DNA from: CAZNUM01 sp964539305
GTDB taxonomy: Bacteria > Fidelibacterota > Marinisomatia > Marinisomatales > TCS55
Length of the DNA: 35,165 nt
Direction of reading: 5' to 3'
Assembly: GCA_964539305.1 (NCBI GenBank)
Contig: CAZIIM010000018.1
Coordinates: 1-35,165 of the forward strand
The notes below the pieces were generated by a model. It had not been told where the DNA came from, did not search any database, and worked only from the letters and a program-made list of their open reading frames with translations. How positions within the stretch are numbered: position 1 is the first letter of the stretch; the number at the start of each line of letters is the position of its first letter. Positions 16,106 to 24,489 of this stretch are shown piece by piece. Position numbers and translations under genes: made by a program.

Positions 16106-16813
16106 ATGGACTTACTGTATAAAATAAGGCAGTTCTTCCGCCCTCCCTCGCCCTACGGAAAAATCGAAAAAGCCATCCACTACCATTTTATTGATCCAAA
16201 GCTGATCAAACAGGCTTTTACCCATCGTTCGATCACGTCTGAAACAAGGTTTAACTACGAACGGCTGGAATTTCTGGGGGATGCCGTAATTGACATCGTT
16301 GTCAGCCGTGAATTGATGCGCGAATTCCCGGAAGGGGATGAAGGAATTCTCACCAAGAAACGATCGGCTCTGGTTCAAAAATCCTTCCTGGCCACCATGG
16401 GCAGCTTGTTGAATCTTCTGGATTATTTAATCATTGAACCCACAGTTGATCTCAGCCAGGAAAAAATTGCCTCCAATCAGTTGGCCAATCTGTTTGAAGC
16501 ATTGGTGGGAGCCATTTACCTGGATGGAGGCTTAAAACCGGCTAAACGGCTCATTTTAAATACAGTTTGGAAGCACCGCTTTCAGGCTTGGAAATCGGTC
16601 AATTATAAAGGTCAGTTGATTGAATTATGCCATGCGCTTCAACTGGAAAATCCCAAATTTCTGGTTTCCTCCGTTTCGGGACCCGATCACCAGAAGATGT
16701 TTGAGGTCCGGGTTAAAATTGGGGAGCGGAATTTTCCTACCGGTATGGGTACCAACAAAAAGACAGCCGAACAACAGGCTGCCCAAAACGCCATCGACTT
16801 ACTTAGAAACTAA
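16106..16813 (+). CDS. rnc: Ribonuclease III
   Basis: A 235-residue endonuclease for double-stranded RNA, used in rRNA and mRNA processing. The catalytic domain has HRS and the signature ERLEFLGDA (52-60) with Glu52, Glu55 and Asp59. A later FEALVGAIYLD holds the metal-binding Glu131. The position three residues earlier, where E. coli and Aquifex enzymes have a metal-binding Asp, is Asn128 here. The double-stranded RNA-binding domain covers about 165-235 (KTAEQQAAQNAID near its end). I choose the ATG at 16106, 4 nt after the fabF stop. Longer readings overlap fabF and lose homology. The stop is 3 nt from that of the convergent DUF151 gene. Confidence 0.95.
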   Translation: MDLLYKIRQFFRPPSPYGKIEKAIHYHFIDPKLIKQAFTHRSITSETRFNYERLEFLGDAVIDIVVSRELMREFPEGDEGILTKKRSALVQKSFLATMGSLLNLLDYLIIEPTVDLSQEKIASNQLANLFEALVGAIYLDGGLKPAKRLILNTVWKHRFQAWKSVNYKGQLIELCHALQLENPKFLVSSVSGPDHQKMFEVRVKIGERNFPTGMGTNKKTAEQQAAQNAIDLLRN

Positions 16814-16816
16814 TCT

Positions 16817-17353
16817 TTACTCCAGTGCCTTGATCTTATCGCGGATCCGGGCGGCAATTTCATATTCTTCCTTTTCAATCGCCTTCTGAAGCTGCCGTTC
16901 CAGGAGTTCAATCCGCGGTTTCTTCCGTTCTGACTTGGTCTCCACTTCTTCAATCTCCACAATGGAAGCTTCAGCCATGACTTCCTCCGACACTAGGATG
17001 GGAACGTGGAGTCGGAGAGCTACTGCCAAGGCATCACTGGGTCGGGAATCAATATCCCTGCGGCCAAAACGATCGGACTGTAAATTCATAACGGAATAAA
17101 AAACACCATCATCCAGACGGGTGATTTTTACAGCGGAAAGATTGGTATCCACCTCCTTGATTAAATTGACGATTAAATCGTGGGTCAGGGGGCGGGGGGT
17201 TTCGATGTATTCCAGGGCCATGGCGATTGCCTGGGCTTCAAAGGCACCTACCAGGACAGGGAGTTTCCGGTTCCCTCCTATTTCCTTCAAAATAACGGCA
17301 TAACTCCGATTAGGGTGATAGTAGGTTATCTTGTGTACTTTTACCGGAATCAT
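16817..17353 (-). CDS. Bifunctional nuclease-family protein (DUF151) with C-terminal UVR motif
   Basis: A 178-residue protein. Residues 1-135 match the DUF151/BFN family (VLVGAFEAQAIAMALE, then DIDSRPSDALAVALRLHVPI near 100-119), known from a plant nuclease and a Thermotoga structure. Residues about 148-178 (LERQLQKAIEKEEYEIAARI) form a UvrB/UvrC-type UVR helical hairpin. This DUF151-UVR combination is common in diderm bacteria and a DNA-related role is assumed, not proven. I use the ATG at 17353, giving the family N-terminus MIPVKVHKI with AGGA upstream. The frame is open 16 codons further without homology. It is last in its operon and ends 3 nt from rnc. Confidence 0.88.
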   Translation of the reverse strand: MIPVKVHKITYYHPNRSYAVILKEIGGNRKLPVLVGAFEAQAIAMALEYIETPRPLTHDLIVNLIKEVDTNLSAVKITRLDDGVFYSVMNLQSDRFGRRDIDSRPSDALAVALRLHVPILVSEEVMAEASIVEIEEVETKSERKKPRIELLERQLQKAIEKEEYEIAARIRDKIKALE

Positions 17354-17412
17354 CTTATCCAATCCTGGCGATAAGTTAGGACTTGGGTTCGCCCTCGTCA
17401 ATAGTTTTTAGT

Positions 17413-18450
17413 TCACGATTTCGCCAGAGTTTCCTTTAAACGGCTGATTTTTTCCACCGGAGTGGGATCCGTTTCGTGAAGAAATGCACACCAGTAACTC
17501 AACCAGTCACCAAAGTGAATCAGGCGAAGCCAACGCTCCAGATCTGAATTTCCATCCAGAGAAACGACTTCCTGTCCCGCGCATTGTTCTCCGATAATTT
17601 CACTCGTAATCTTCTGTCGCACCGCAACCCGGGGATGGTCCTTGCGATCTCGAATCCAAATGATAAAAAACTGTTTCAGCAGGTCCGGATTATTTTCCCA
17701 GCCCACAATTTCATTGTGATTCATTTCCGGCAGTTCATTGTGAAAGGCCAGCATTTTCCCGTTCTCGCTCAACTGACCTTTCCACCGCAGGGCGATTACA
17801 GAGCCTGTCTTGGTTTGTCCATAAATCACTGGAATTTTGGAATAAATTTTCTCTGCCAACTCCCACACAGGATTGCCATCGGATTGATTCCCATAGGTTT
17901 CCCGATCCGTTTCAAGGGTACGAATAGCCGCGGTCAAATCCGTCTTAAAATCTCCGGAAATCAACTCCAGTTTCTCCAGGATGAATAACATGGGTACCAG
18001 AGAAAACCCCAATGCAGCCCTTGGCTGTAAACCGCCCGGTATCCGAACCAGATCCAGGTGATTTGCTTCCATCAGCTGCGTGAGGGTCCCACCGGTGGAA
18101 ATCCCTACAATCCTGGCATTCCGTTCCAAGGCGGATTGAAAAGCAGCTAAGGTCTCTTCCGTATTCCCGGAGTAGGAGGAGCAGATAACCAGCGTATTTT
18201 CATCCACGAATTCCGGTAATTCATAATGGCGTGAAACCATCATGGGTATGTTACGGGATTTTTGAGTTAGTAATGTTACGATATCGCCTCCAATGGCTGA
18301 TCCGCCCATACCCGCCACCACAATATTCCTGATTTCGCCCTGCGGACGAAGAGTACACTCCTGACCGATCGTCATGGCGGTTTTTAAATGATGGGGAAAA
18401 TCGTAAATCGCCCGGTACATATTGCCGGGATCGAAAGAAAGCGTTTCCAT
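17413..18450 (-). CDS. Bifunctional phosphoglucose/phosphomannose isomerase
   Basis: A 345-residue SIS-domain isomerase of the small PGI/PMI family known from archaea and many bacteria. It interconverts glucose-6-P or mannose-6-P with fructose-6-P. Sugar-phosphate loops are visible: GMGGSAIGGD (47-56), SSYSGNTEETL (91-101), and QPRAALG (142-148), followed by the conserved MNHNEIVGWE (243-252). The C-terminal VEKISRLKETL is also typical. It begins 1 nt after the polyprenyl synthase stop, with AGGA upstream. Next to a phosphomannomutase/phosphoglucomutase it completes a route between fructose-6-P and hexose-1-phosphates. Confidence 0.92.
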   Translation of the reverse strand: METLSFDPGNMYRAIYDFPHHLKTAMTIGQECTLRPQGEIRNIVVAGMGGSAIGGDIVTLLTQKSRNIPMMVSRHYELPEFVDENTLVICSSYSGNTEETLAAFQSALERNARIVGISTGGTLTQLMEANHLDLVRIPGGLQPRAALGFSLVPMLFILEKLELISGDFKTDLTAAIRTLETDRETYGNQSDGNPVWELAEKIYSKIPVIYGQTKTGSVIALRWKGQLSENGKMLAFHNELPEMNHNEIVGWENNPDLLKQFFIIWIRDRKDHPRVAVRQKITSEIIGEQCAGQEVVSLDGNSDLERWLRLIHFGDWLSYWCAFLHETDPTPVEKISRLKETLAKS

Positions 18451-18451
18451 G

Positions 18452-19423
18452 TTAAAATGTCCTGTTTAATATCATTTCTGTGAACTGGTGAATGACAGGC
18501 TGACCCTCTTTAGGGAAGACGGAAATCAGTTCCTGTGCCCGTTGAATGGTGGACTCCACCACAGAACGGGCCTGGTCATAAATCCCCTCCGATCGATAAT
18601 AGGTTCTAAATTCTTCACGCTGCTTTTCCGCAGAATGAGTCTGAGCAATCTGGTAGAATTCCTTCCATTTATCAGGGTCTTGCTTACGGGCCAGAATCGT
18701 GAGAATGGTCTGCTTGTAGGCGGTTAAATCACTCCCGAGACTCTTACCCATATCTCTGGTAGAACCGAATATTTCCAGTAAATCATCCTGGATCTGGAAA
18801 GCAACGCCCAGGGTTCGGCCGTAATCAAACAGGGTTTGACAAACCTTTTCGGTTTGGCCTGCCAACCGCCCTCCTGTCTCGGAGCAATAGCCAAGCAGGG
18901 TACCTGTCTTCCGGCCAATCATTTCCAGATAGGCCTCCAGCGTAATGTTTTCATCCCCTTCAAACTCCTTATCCAGGGCCTGCCCTTCACAGACGGTGAG
19001 TGTTACCTGATTCAACCGCTCCTGAATTCTAGTGCCTGCATCAGCAATCAAGATCTGGGCCTGGGCAAAAAGGGCATCTCCCGCCAGCAAGGCCGTGGAG
19101 ACGTCCCATCTGGCATGCACTGCCGGTTGACCGTGGCGAATATCATCTGCATCCATAATGTCATCATGGATCAAGGTAAAATTGTGGATCAATTCCACGG
19201 CCAGAGCCGCCTTGAGGGTCCGTTCAAAATCCACCTGGTAAGCACGCCCCGAGAGGCAGACCAGGATGGGACGCAGCCGTTTCCCCCTCCCTTTCAAGGC
19301 ATAACGGACCGGTTCATATAAATAGGCTGGTTCGGAGGGGATGGGTAATCCCTCGAGCCGGGAATCAATCTCCGCCTTTAACGATTGAAGATAATCAGTG
19401 AATGAATCAATGCCCGGATTCAA
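18452..19423 (-). CDS. Polyprenyl diphosphate synthase, probably C15-C20 product
   Basis: A 323-residue trans-isoprenyl diphosphate synthase. The first Asp-rich motif is DDIMD (87-91) followed by a conserved RHGQPAVH. The second is DDLLE (213-217) in FQIQDDLLEIFG, with Glu in place of the usual last Asp. GKGKRLRP is replaced by GRGKRLRP (45-52), which fits IPP binding. The residue five before the first motif is Phe82. In this family a large aromatic there usually limits the chain to farnesyl or geranylgeranyl length, so I infer a short product. The start is TTG at 19423, inside the last codons of the upstream gene (17-nt overlap), and no ATG lies near. It may supply quinone, undecaprenyl or other prenyl pathways. 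Confidence 0.92.
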   Translation of the reverse strand: MNPGIDSFTDYLQSLKAEIDSRLEGLPIPSEPAYLYEPVRYALKGRGKRLRPILVCLSGRAYQVDFERTLKAALAVELIHNFTLIHDDIMDADDIRHGQPAVHARWDVSTALLAGDALFAQAQILIADAGTRIQERLNQVTLTVCEGQALDKEFEGDENITLEAYLEMIGRKTGTLLGYCSETGGRLAGQTEKVCQTLFDYGRTLGVAFQIQDDLLEIFGSTRDMGKSLGSDLTAYKQTILTILARKQDPDKWKEFYQIAQTHSAEKQREEFRTYYRSEGIYDQARSVVESTIQRAQELISVFPKEGQPVIHQFTEMILNRTF

Positions 19424-20774
19424 GGTCTAATGTCCCAATTTCCTGAAGTTTTCCCAGAACCAGTTGTTTTATTTCCTCCATCCGTTCCGGCGTACTGGCT
19501 TCGAACCGGCACACAATCACGGGTTGGGTATTGGAAGACCGGACCAAACCCCATCCGTCCCCGAATTTAATTCGGACACCGTCTACGGTAATGCAATCAT
19601 AGTTGGCGGTAAAATATTCAGCCGCTTCCCGGGCGATCCGGAACTTTTCTTCATCCGACTCGGCTGCCAGCCGCATTTCAGGGGTGGAATAGTACTGGGG
19701 AATCACACGTTTCAGTTCCGAGAGGGTTTTCCCGGATCTGGAAAGGGTCTGAACAATGCGGGCAGCCACGTAAATGGCATCATCATAGCCGAAATAATCA
19801 TCCGCAAAAAAAATATGACCGCTCATTTCACCCCCCAGTTTGCAACCGAGCTCAGACATCCGTTGTTTAATCAGGGAATGACCCGTTTTCCACATGACCG
19901 GTTTCCCGCCATATTTCAGGATCATTTCTTCCAGGGCCTGGGAGCATTTCACATCGAAAAGGACCTCATCACCCGGGGAAATTACTTCCGGCAGAAACAG
20001 GGCCATCAATTGATCTGCCCAGACAATGTCACCGGTTTCATCCACCACACCAACCCGGTCTGCGTCCCCATCAAAAGCCACACCAATATGGTAATCGCCA
20101 GACTGCATGGTGTAAATCAGGTCGGCTAAATTCTCTTTCACCGTGGGGTCCGGGTGATGATTCGGGAAGGTGCCGTCCACATCGCAATACAGTTCCGTCA
20201 GCTCCACACCCAATTCCTTAAAAATCCGGGGTGCGATAATGGCGGCAGCTGCATTCCCGCAATCCATCACCACCTTCAGGGGCCGTTCAATCTTAATTTT
20301 TTCCAGGATCATTTGGCGGTACGGTTCCAAAATATTGTAGGATACTTCACTACCCGTGCCGATCTCAAAATCATTTTCATCAATTAATTTGCGAATATTC
20401 TGGATGGCCTGACCAAAGACGGCTTTTTTATTCAGTGAAAGTTTAAAACCGTTGAATTCAGGAGGATTGTGGCTGCCGGTTATCTGAACAGCTCCCGCCA
20501 CATTCAGCTTGAACATGCTGTAATAGTTCGCCGGTGTTGGAATAATGCCGATATTAATGACATCCACACCCGTTGCCAGGACCCCCCGCTTGAAATGATC
20601 CAGCAGGTCGGGTGTGGTGAGCCGAACGTCCCCGCTTAAGGCAATTTCCGCTCCACCGGACCGCTTCACAAAGGTCCCGAATCCTTTTCCCAGTAATTCC
20701 ACGACCTCCGGGGGGAAATCCTCCGCCACTTTGCCCCGAATATCGTATTCCCTGAAAATATACTTATTCATCAT
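19407..20774 (-). CDS. Phosphomannomutase/phosphoglucomutase (AlgC-like)
   Basis: A 455-residue alpha-D-phosphohexomutase. It converts mannose-6-P or glucose-6-P to the 1-phosphates. The four domains are marked by FREYDIRG near the start, the phosphoserine loop ITGSHNPP (Ser101), the Mg-binding DGDADR (235-240), the sugar-specificity loop GGEMSGH, and the phosphate-binding RSSNTQP near the C-terminus. GEMSGH and overall length point to the PMM/PGM subgroup and not to glucosamine mutase. Two ATGs stand in tandem at the start. Only a weak AGAGA-like ribosome binding site is present. It heads the four-gene minus-strand group with prenyl synthase, PGI/PMI and DUF151. Confidence 0.94.
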   Translation of the reverse strand: MMNKYIFREYDIRGKVAEDFPPEVVELLGKGFGTFVKRSGGAEIALSGDVRLTTPDLLDHFKRGVLATGVDVINIGIIPTPANYYSMFKLNVAGAVQITGSHNPPEFNGFKLSLNKKAVFGQAIQNIRKLIDENDFEIGTGSEVSYNILEPYRQMILEKIKIERPLKVVMDCGNAAAAIIAPRIFKELGVELTELYCDVDGTFPNHHPDPTVKENLADLIYTMQSGDYHIGVAFDGDADRVGVVDETGDIVWADQLMALFLPEVISPGDEVLFDVKCSQALEEMILKYGGKPVMWKTGHSLIKQRMSELGCKLGGEMSGHIFFADDYFGYDDAIYVAARIVQTLSRSGKTLSELKRVIPQYYSTPEMRLAAESDEEKFRIAREAAEYFTANYDCITVDGVRIKFGDGWGLVRSSNTQPVIVCRFEASTPERMEEIKQLVLGKLQEIGTLDLESGH

Positions 20775-20904
20775 AAATGATCATCTCTTTCAAAGTTAAG
20801 ATTATTGGATACAGTCAAGACAAACGCCTGAAATTACTGCCCGTAATCATGTGGGGCTATCATTAAGAGAAATACCTGTGGCCTATCAATCGAATTAAAC
20901 CTGA

Positions 20905-21816
20905 TCAATCAGCCGCTGCCTCCAGAACGACCCGGAGAAAGCCCCGGGCTTCTTCCAAGAGGGTTTTTGCTGTCTTCAGGTCACATTGTCTCCGCAGCAT
21001 GACGATGGCAGCTTTCACGGACTTTTCGGCATCAAATAAGGCTTTGTGAGCCGTATCGTAATCCACCCCTGCCAGCTGGGAAATGATTCGGGTGCCCCTG
21101 TCCACCAGTTTCTCGTTCACAGCCATTAAGTCCACCATAAGGTTTCCGTACACCTTCCCCAGCTGGATCATGGTGGTCGTGGAAATCATATTCAGAACCA
21201 GTTTGGTAGCCGTCCCCGCTTTCATACGGGTGGAACCGGTAATTATCTCCGGCCCAACATTCACCCGGATCATCACATCGGTCCGGGCTTTCAGATAGGG
21301 TTGCGGATTGCAGATCAGATAAACCGTTCTGGCTCCAATGGAATGGGCATACTCCAGTCCCGCCTGAACGTAGGCAGCAGCACCGCTGGTACTGATGCCA
21401 ATGACCACATCACCCGCCTCCAGACCAAAAGTCTGAAGGTCCCGTTTCCCATTCTCCGGCAAATCCTCCGCCCCTTCAATCGAGCGCCGCAGAGCCGCAT
21501 CTCCCCCGGCAATAATGCCATTGAACCAGTCCCGGGGCGCCGAAAAGGTCGGGGGCATTTCAGAGGCATCCAGAACTCCTAGCCGGCCTGAGGTCCCCGC
21601 TCCGATGTACACAATCCGATGTCCCGTTCGCAGCGCTTCTGTCGTTAAGGTTACTGCCTCCGCAATCTCCGGGAGTGCTTCCTTTACCTTTAGGGGAATG
21701 GACTGGTCTTCCCTATTGATGATTTCAAGGATTTCCGGGATCGATTTTGAATCAATATCCAGGGAAAGCTGGTTCTGTTGCTCTGTGGTCAGGTCTTTTC
21801 GATTCATCTTGGACAT
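20905..21816 (-). CDS. murQ: N-acetylmuramic acid 6-phosphate etherase
   Basis: A 303-residue SIS-domain lyase. It splits the D-lactyl ether of MurNAc-6-P to give GlcNAc-6-P and lactate, a step of peptidoglycan recycling. The signature GAGTSGRLGVLDASE (72-86) is complete, ending in a probable catalytic Glu86. The EGAED loop contains Glu117. STRMKAGTATKLVLNM is the other family block. Length is normal. A second Met at residue 4 is an alternative start, and neither has a visible ribosome binding site. It is divergent from the LptF/G gene, 145 nt apart, and is followed after 130 nt by the PMM/PGM gene on the same strand. No MurNAc kinase or transporter is in the window. Confidence 0.95.
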   Translation of the reverse strand: MSKMNRKDLTTEQQNQLSLDIDSKSIPEILEIINREDQSIPLKVKEALPEIAEAVTLTTEALRTGHRIVYIGAGTSGRLGVLDASEMPPTFSAPRDWFNGIIAGGDAALRRSIEGAEDLPENGKRDLQTFGLEAGDVVIGISTSGAAAYVQAGLEYAHSIGARTVYLICNPQPYLKARTDVMIRVNVGPEIITGSTRMKAGTATKLVLNMISTTTMIQLGKVYGNLMVDLMAVNEKLVDRGTRIISQLAGVDYDTAHKALFDAEKSVKAAIVMLRRQCDLKTAKTLLEEARGFLRVVLEAAAD

Positions 21817-21942
21817 GAGTAAAATTACGACGATTCAATGTATATTCTGTTCCAAAACAACCCCGTTTGGGTGCCGCTTTTATTCAAATCTCTGTCAATC
21901 CAATTACTTAAATATTAACGGGATTGTACCGAAATTAGGCCC

Positions 21943-21948
21943 TATAAT
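21943..21948 (+). promoter_or_regulatory. Possible -10 box (TATAAT) for the LptF/G gene
   Basis: A perfect TATAAT lies 13 nt before the first ATG. The nearest -35-like hexamer, TTGTAC (21924-21929), is only 13 nt upstream, too short for normal sigma-70 spacing. If used, transcription would begin about 6-8 nt before the start codon, giving an almost leaderless mRNA, in line with the absence of a Shine-Dalgarno there. Confidence 0.3.
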
Positions 21949-21961
21949 TCCAGCGAAAACC

Positions 21962-23056
21962 ATGATGAAAAAACTCGATCTCTATTTAATTCGCCAGTTC
22001 CTGCTGATTCTGACCATGACTCTATTGGGTTTTGTATGCATTATCCTGGTGGTGGATCTGATCGAGAATCTGGATCGCTTCATCGATAGTCATGTGCCCT
22101 TCCCCATAGTTCTGACCTATTACGGATATTCCCTGCCCTGGTTTCTGAATATCGGTTTGCCCATGTCCATGTTGATTTCAACTGTTTTCAGTATCGGATT
22201 AATGGCCAAACGGAATGAACTCACGGCCATGAAATCCTCCGGGATCAGTCTGTACCGGATCAGTTTTCCCCTGGTGATTATGGGTATCATTGTTAGTTAT
22301 TTATCGTTTGAGCTGGATAATACACTGGTCACCGCCGGGAATGAAAAACGGTACGAGATTGAACAGCAATACATGCAACGCCGGGCCCGGAAGCGCATTC
22401 CGAATCTTCTGCGAAATGTATTTCTTCAGAAACAGGAGACGACCCATATCTCCATCAGCAGTTATCTGACCCGACAGAATACGGGCCGGATTGTGACGGT
22501 CCTGACACTGGATAAGGGCATCATTCAACGCCGGTTGGATGCAAAGGCAATTCACTGGGTTGATTCCCTGTCCATCTGGAATGTGTCCAATTTTTCCATC
22601 CGTCATTTTAAAGCGGATGGGGAAGTGGCCAATGTTATCTTGGCCACCGGTGATTCTCTCCTCAACCTGGGCTTCACACCTGAAGACATTACCCAGCGGA
22701 CCAAACTGCCGGATGAAATGAATTACCAGGAATTGACGCAACGAATCGAACAGTTGAAGGAGAATGGGATCGACACCACCAAATGGGAAGTGGACCGGCA
22801 CTTTAAAATTGCGTTTGCTTTCACCAATTTGATCATCGTCATGTTTGGACTGCCGCTGGTCGTACTGAAAGCAAAAGGGGGCCTTTCTTTCGGTGCCGGA
22901 ATGGGTATTTTCGTGATCTTTATTTATTACGCCTTTTTAAAATTCGGCCTTTCTCTGGGCTATAAGGGGGTGATGGATCCGTTTGCCGCTGCCTGGATGG
23001 GAAATGTGGTCTTTTTTATCGGCGGTGTCATTCTACTCGTGTCCGCCCGGAAATAA
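21962..23056 (+). CDS. LPS export permease, LptF/LptG (YjgP/YjgQ) family
   Basis: A 364-residue inner-membrane subunit of the LptB2FG transporter that extracts lipopolysaccharide for delivery to the outer membrane. Three helices near the N-terminus (about 12-34, 60-84, 104-124), a large periplasmic beta-jellyroll region (about 125-280), and three C-terminal helices (about 285-307, 312-332, 340-360) give the family topology. The MNYQELTQRIEQL segment before the fourth helix is the usual conserved stretch. LptF and LptG cannot be told apart here. The start is one of two tandem ATGs (21962 or 21965). Earlier in-frame starts lie antisense to murQ. Its stop is 2 nt from that of the convergent barrel gene. 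Confidence 0.92.
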   Translation: MMKKLDLYLIRQFLLILTMTLLGFVCIILVVDLIENLDRFIDSHVPFPIVLTYYGYSLPWFLNIGLPMSMLISTVFSIGLMAKRNELTAMKSSGISLYRISFPLVIMGIIVSYLSFELDNTLVTAGNEKRYEIEQQYMQRRARKRIPNLLRNVFLQKQETTHISISSYLTRQNTGRIVTVLTLDKGIIQRRLDAKAIHWVDSLSIWNVSNFSIRHFKADGEVANVILATGDSLLNLGFTPEDITQRTKLPDEMNYQELTQRIEQLKENGIDTTKWEVDRHFKIAFAFTNLIIVMFGLPLVVLKAKGGLSFGAGMGIFVIFIYYAFLKFGLSLGYKGVMDPFAAAWMGNVVFFIGGVILLVSARK

Positions 23057-23058
23057 AA

Positions 23059-24489
23059 TTAAGGGTTCGTTTCTGTCTCCGGGACAGGAGCGGGTCCTTC
23101 CGATGCAGCGACCGGTTCCTCTTTCCTGCTCTTGAAACTGGTAATGGTAAACGCCAGCGAAAGATTAAACCCTTTCATGGTATGAATCCAGACACCATTT
23201 CGGAAGGAAAAGCCGAAGTCAAAGATCATGGGACCTTTATGGATGCCAAACCCCATTCCCAGTTCAGTATTATCCATGCCCCCCCATCCGAAGCCGATCC
23301 TCAGGGGTGTGCTGGGAAAACGCTGAAGTTCGGCACCGATGGACCAGCGCCAGCCGGCCCGGGCAAAGAGTCGGTTCTCAAAACCAGTGGTCAAATCAGA
23401 ACTGATTAACAGGTCGTTTTTCTTGTAAGAAACGCCGAAGCGCAATATGGCGGGATAATTAATTTTAAAGGACTTTGGTTTTCCGTCCTTGTCCAGATTG
23501 TACACCACTCTTGAATGACTGGTGAGGAGGGAACTGGAGGACAGATTGTCCGCCCGTAAAGAGTCGATAGTGTAGGTGTACTTGACTGCCACGCTGTCGG
23601 ACAGAATGGTGCCGCCCCAGGTCAGGTGAAAAAGGTCATCCTTGTTTCCGTATTGTCCATCCGAACCGGCCAGTAGATCCTTAATCATGGAGGGTTTATT
23701 CCAGGAAATACTCCCCAGGGCGTTGATGAGGGAAAAACCTGCCCGCCAGCCGTTGTATTCCCGGGTGGCAAAACCAATATCCATGCCCAGCCCTGAACCA
23801 CCAATCCCCTGCTGTAAAAAATAGGTTCCACTCCCGTACAGGGCATCCTTGGTGGTAATCAACTCCGCTGAGCTGGAATCGGGGTCCATCCCCAGGTAAA
23901 ACAAACCCTGTAAATATTTCAGGGTAATACCCCAGGCGAAATTCTCGAAAGGTACTGCAAACGAAAAACCGAATTCATTTACGCCCATCAATTCATATCC
24001 AAGAGTCATGTCAATATTGGGATTATTGGCATTGCCTTCTAGCATTAAACGAACCACACCAGCCGGGAAGCGATAATTACTCATAACGACCATGTTGGAC
24101 GTGAGTGCCATGTTTCCGGAAGAAAAATTCAATCCGGGAAGGGCGAAATGGCCGTCCGAACTGAACGTAAGACCACCGCTGCGATCCAGACGGTTGATGA
24201 TCTGGTCCTTCTCAGACTGAATCAGTGTATCGCCGCTCAGGGTATTTAGGGCAGCCAGAGAAAGGTAATTCCCGACCATACCCAGATCAATTCCTGCAAA
24301 CTGGAGCATGAACGGTTTATCGATCTGGTAGGCCAGCAGGGCCGGATTGTACCCCACGGCAAATATGCCGTCTGCAATCGTGGTGTAGGCACCAGCCAGG
24401 GCAACGGCCCGGGGGTCCCGCTTAACCTGTCCCGATAAGAGGCCAACCAGAAGTACGAGAGAAACGATCCACCGGTAACGAAGCTTCAT
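23059..24489 (-). CDS. Predicted outer-membrane beta-barrel protein (PorV/DUF5723-like)
   Basis: A 476-residue exported protein. Residues 1-20 are a signal peptide (RYRWIVSLVLLVGLLSG). The mature start, DPRAVALAGAYTTIADG then YNPALLA (25-53), is the N-terminal motif shared by FadL-like, PorV-like and DUF5723 barrels of FCB bacteria. The rest is a run of amphipathic strands rich in Gly and aromatic residues, ending in NLSLAFTITSF, the likely last strand. About 28 Pro/Glu-rich residues follow, an unusual tail after a barrel. It overlaps the upstream lipoprotein gene by ATGA, so the two are co-translated and may form one envelope complex. Ligand or role unknown. Confidence 0.75.
   Translation of the reverse strand: MKLRYRWIVSLVLLVGLLSGQVKRDPRAVALAGAYTTIADGIFAVGYNPALLAYQIDKPFMLQFAGIDLGMVGNYLSLAALNTLSGDTLIQSEKDQIINRLDRSGGLTFSSDGHFALPGLNFSSGNMALTSNMVVMSNYRFPAGVVRLMLEGNANNPNIDMTLGYELMGVNEFGFSFAVPFENFAWGITLKYLQGLFYLGMDPDSSSAELITTKDALYGSGTYFLQQGIGGSGLGMDIGFATREYNGWRAGFSLINALGSISWNKPSMIKDLLAGSDGQYGNKDDLFHLTWGGTILSDSVAVKYTYTIDSLRADNLSSSSLLTSHSRVVYNLDKDGKPKSFKINYPAILRFGVSYKKNDLLISSDLTTGFENRLFARAGWRWSIGAELQRFPSTPLRIGFGWGGMDNTELGMGFGIHKGPMIFDFGFSFRNGVWIHTMKGFNLSLAFTITSFKSRKEEPVAASEGPAPVPETETNP

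Noticed and set aside
21893..21898. Perfect TTGACA on the minus strand upstream of murQ
   Set aside because: No -10-like hexamer occurs 15-19 nt downstream of it.
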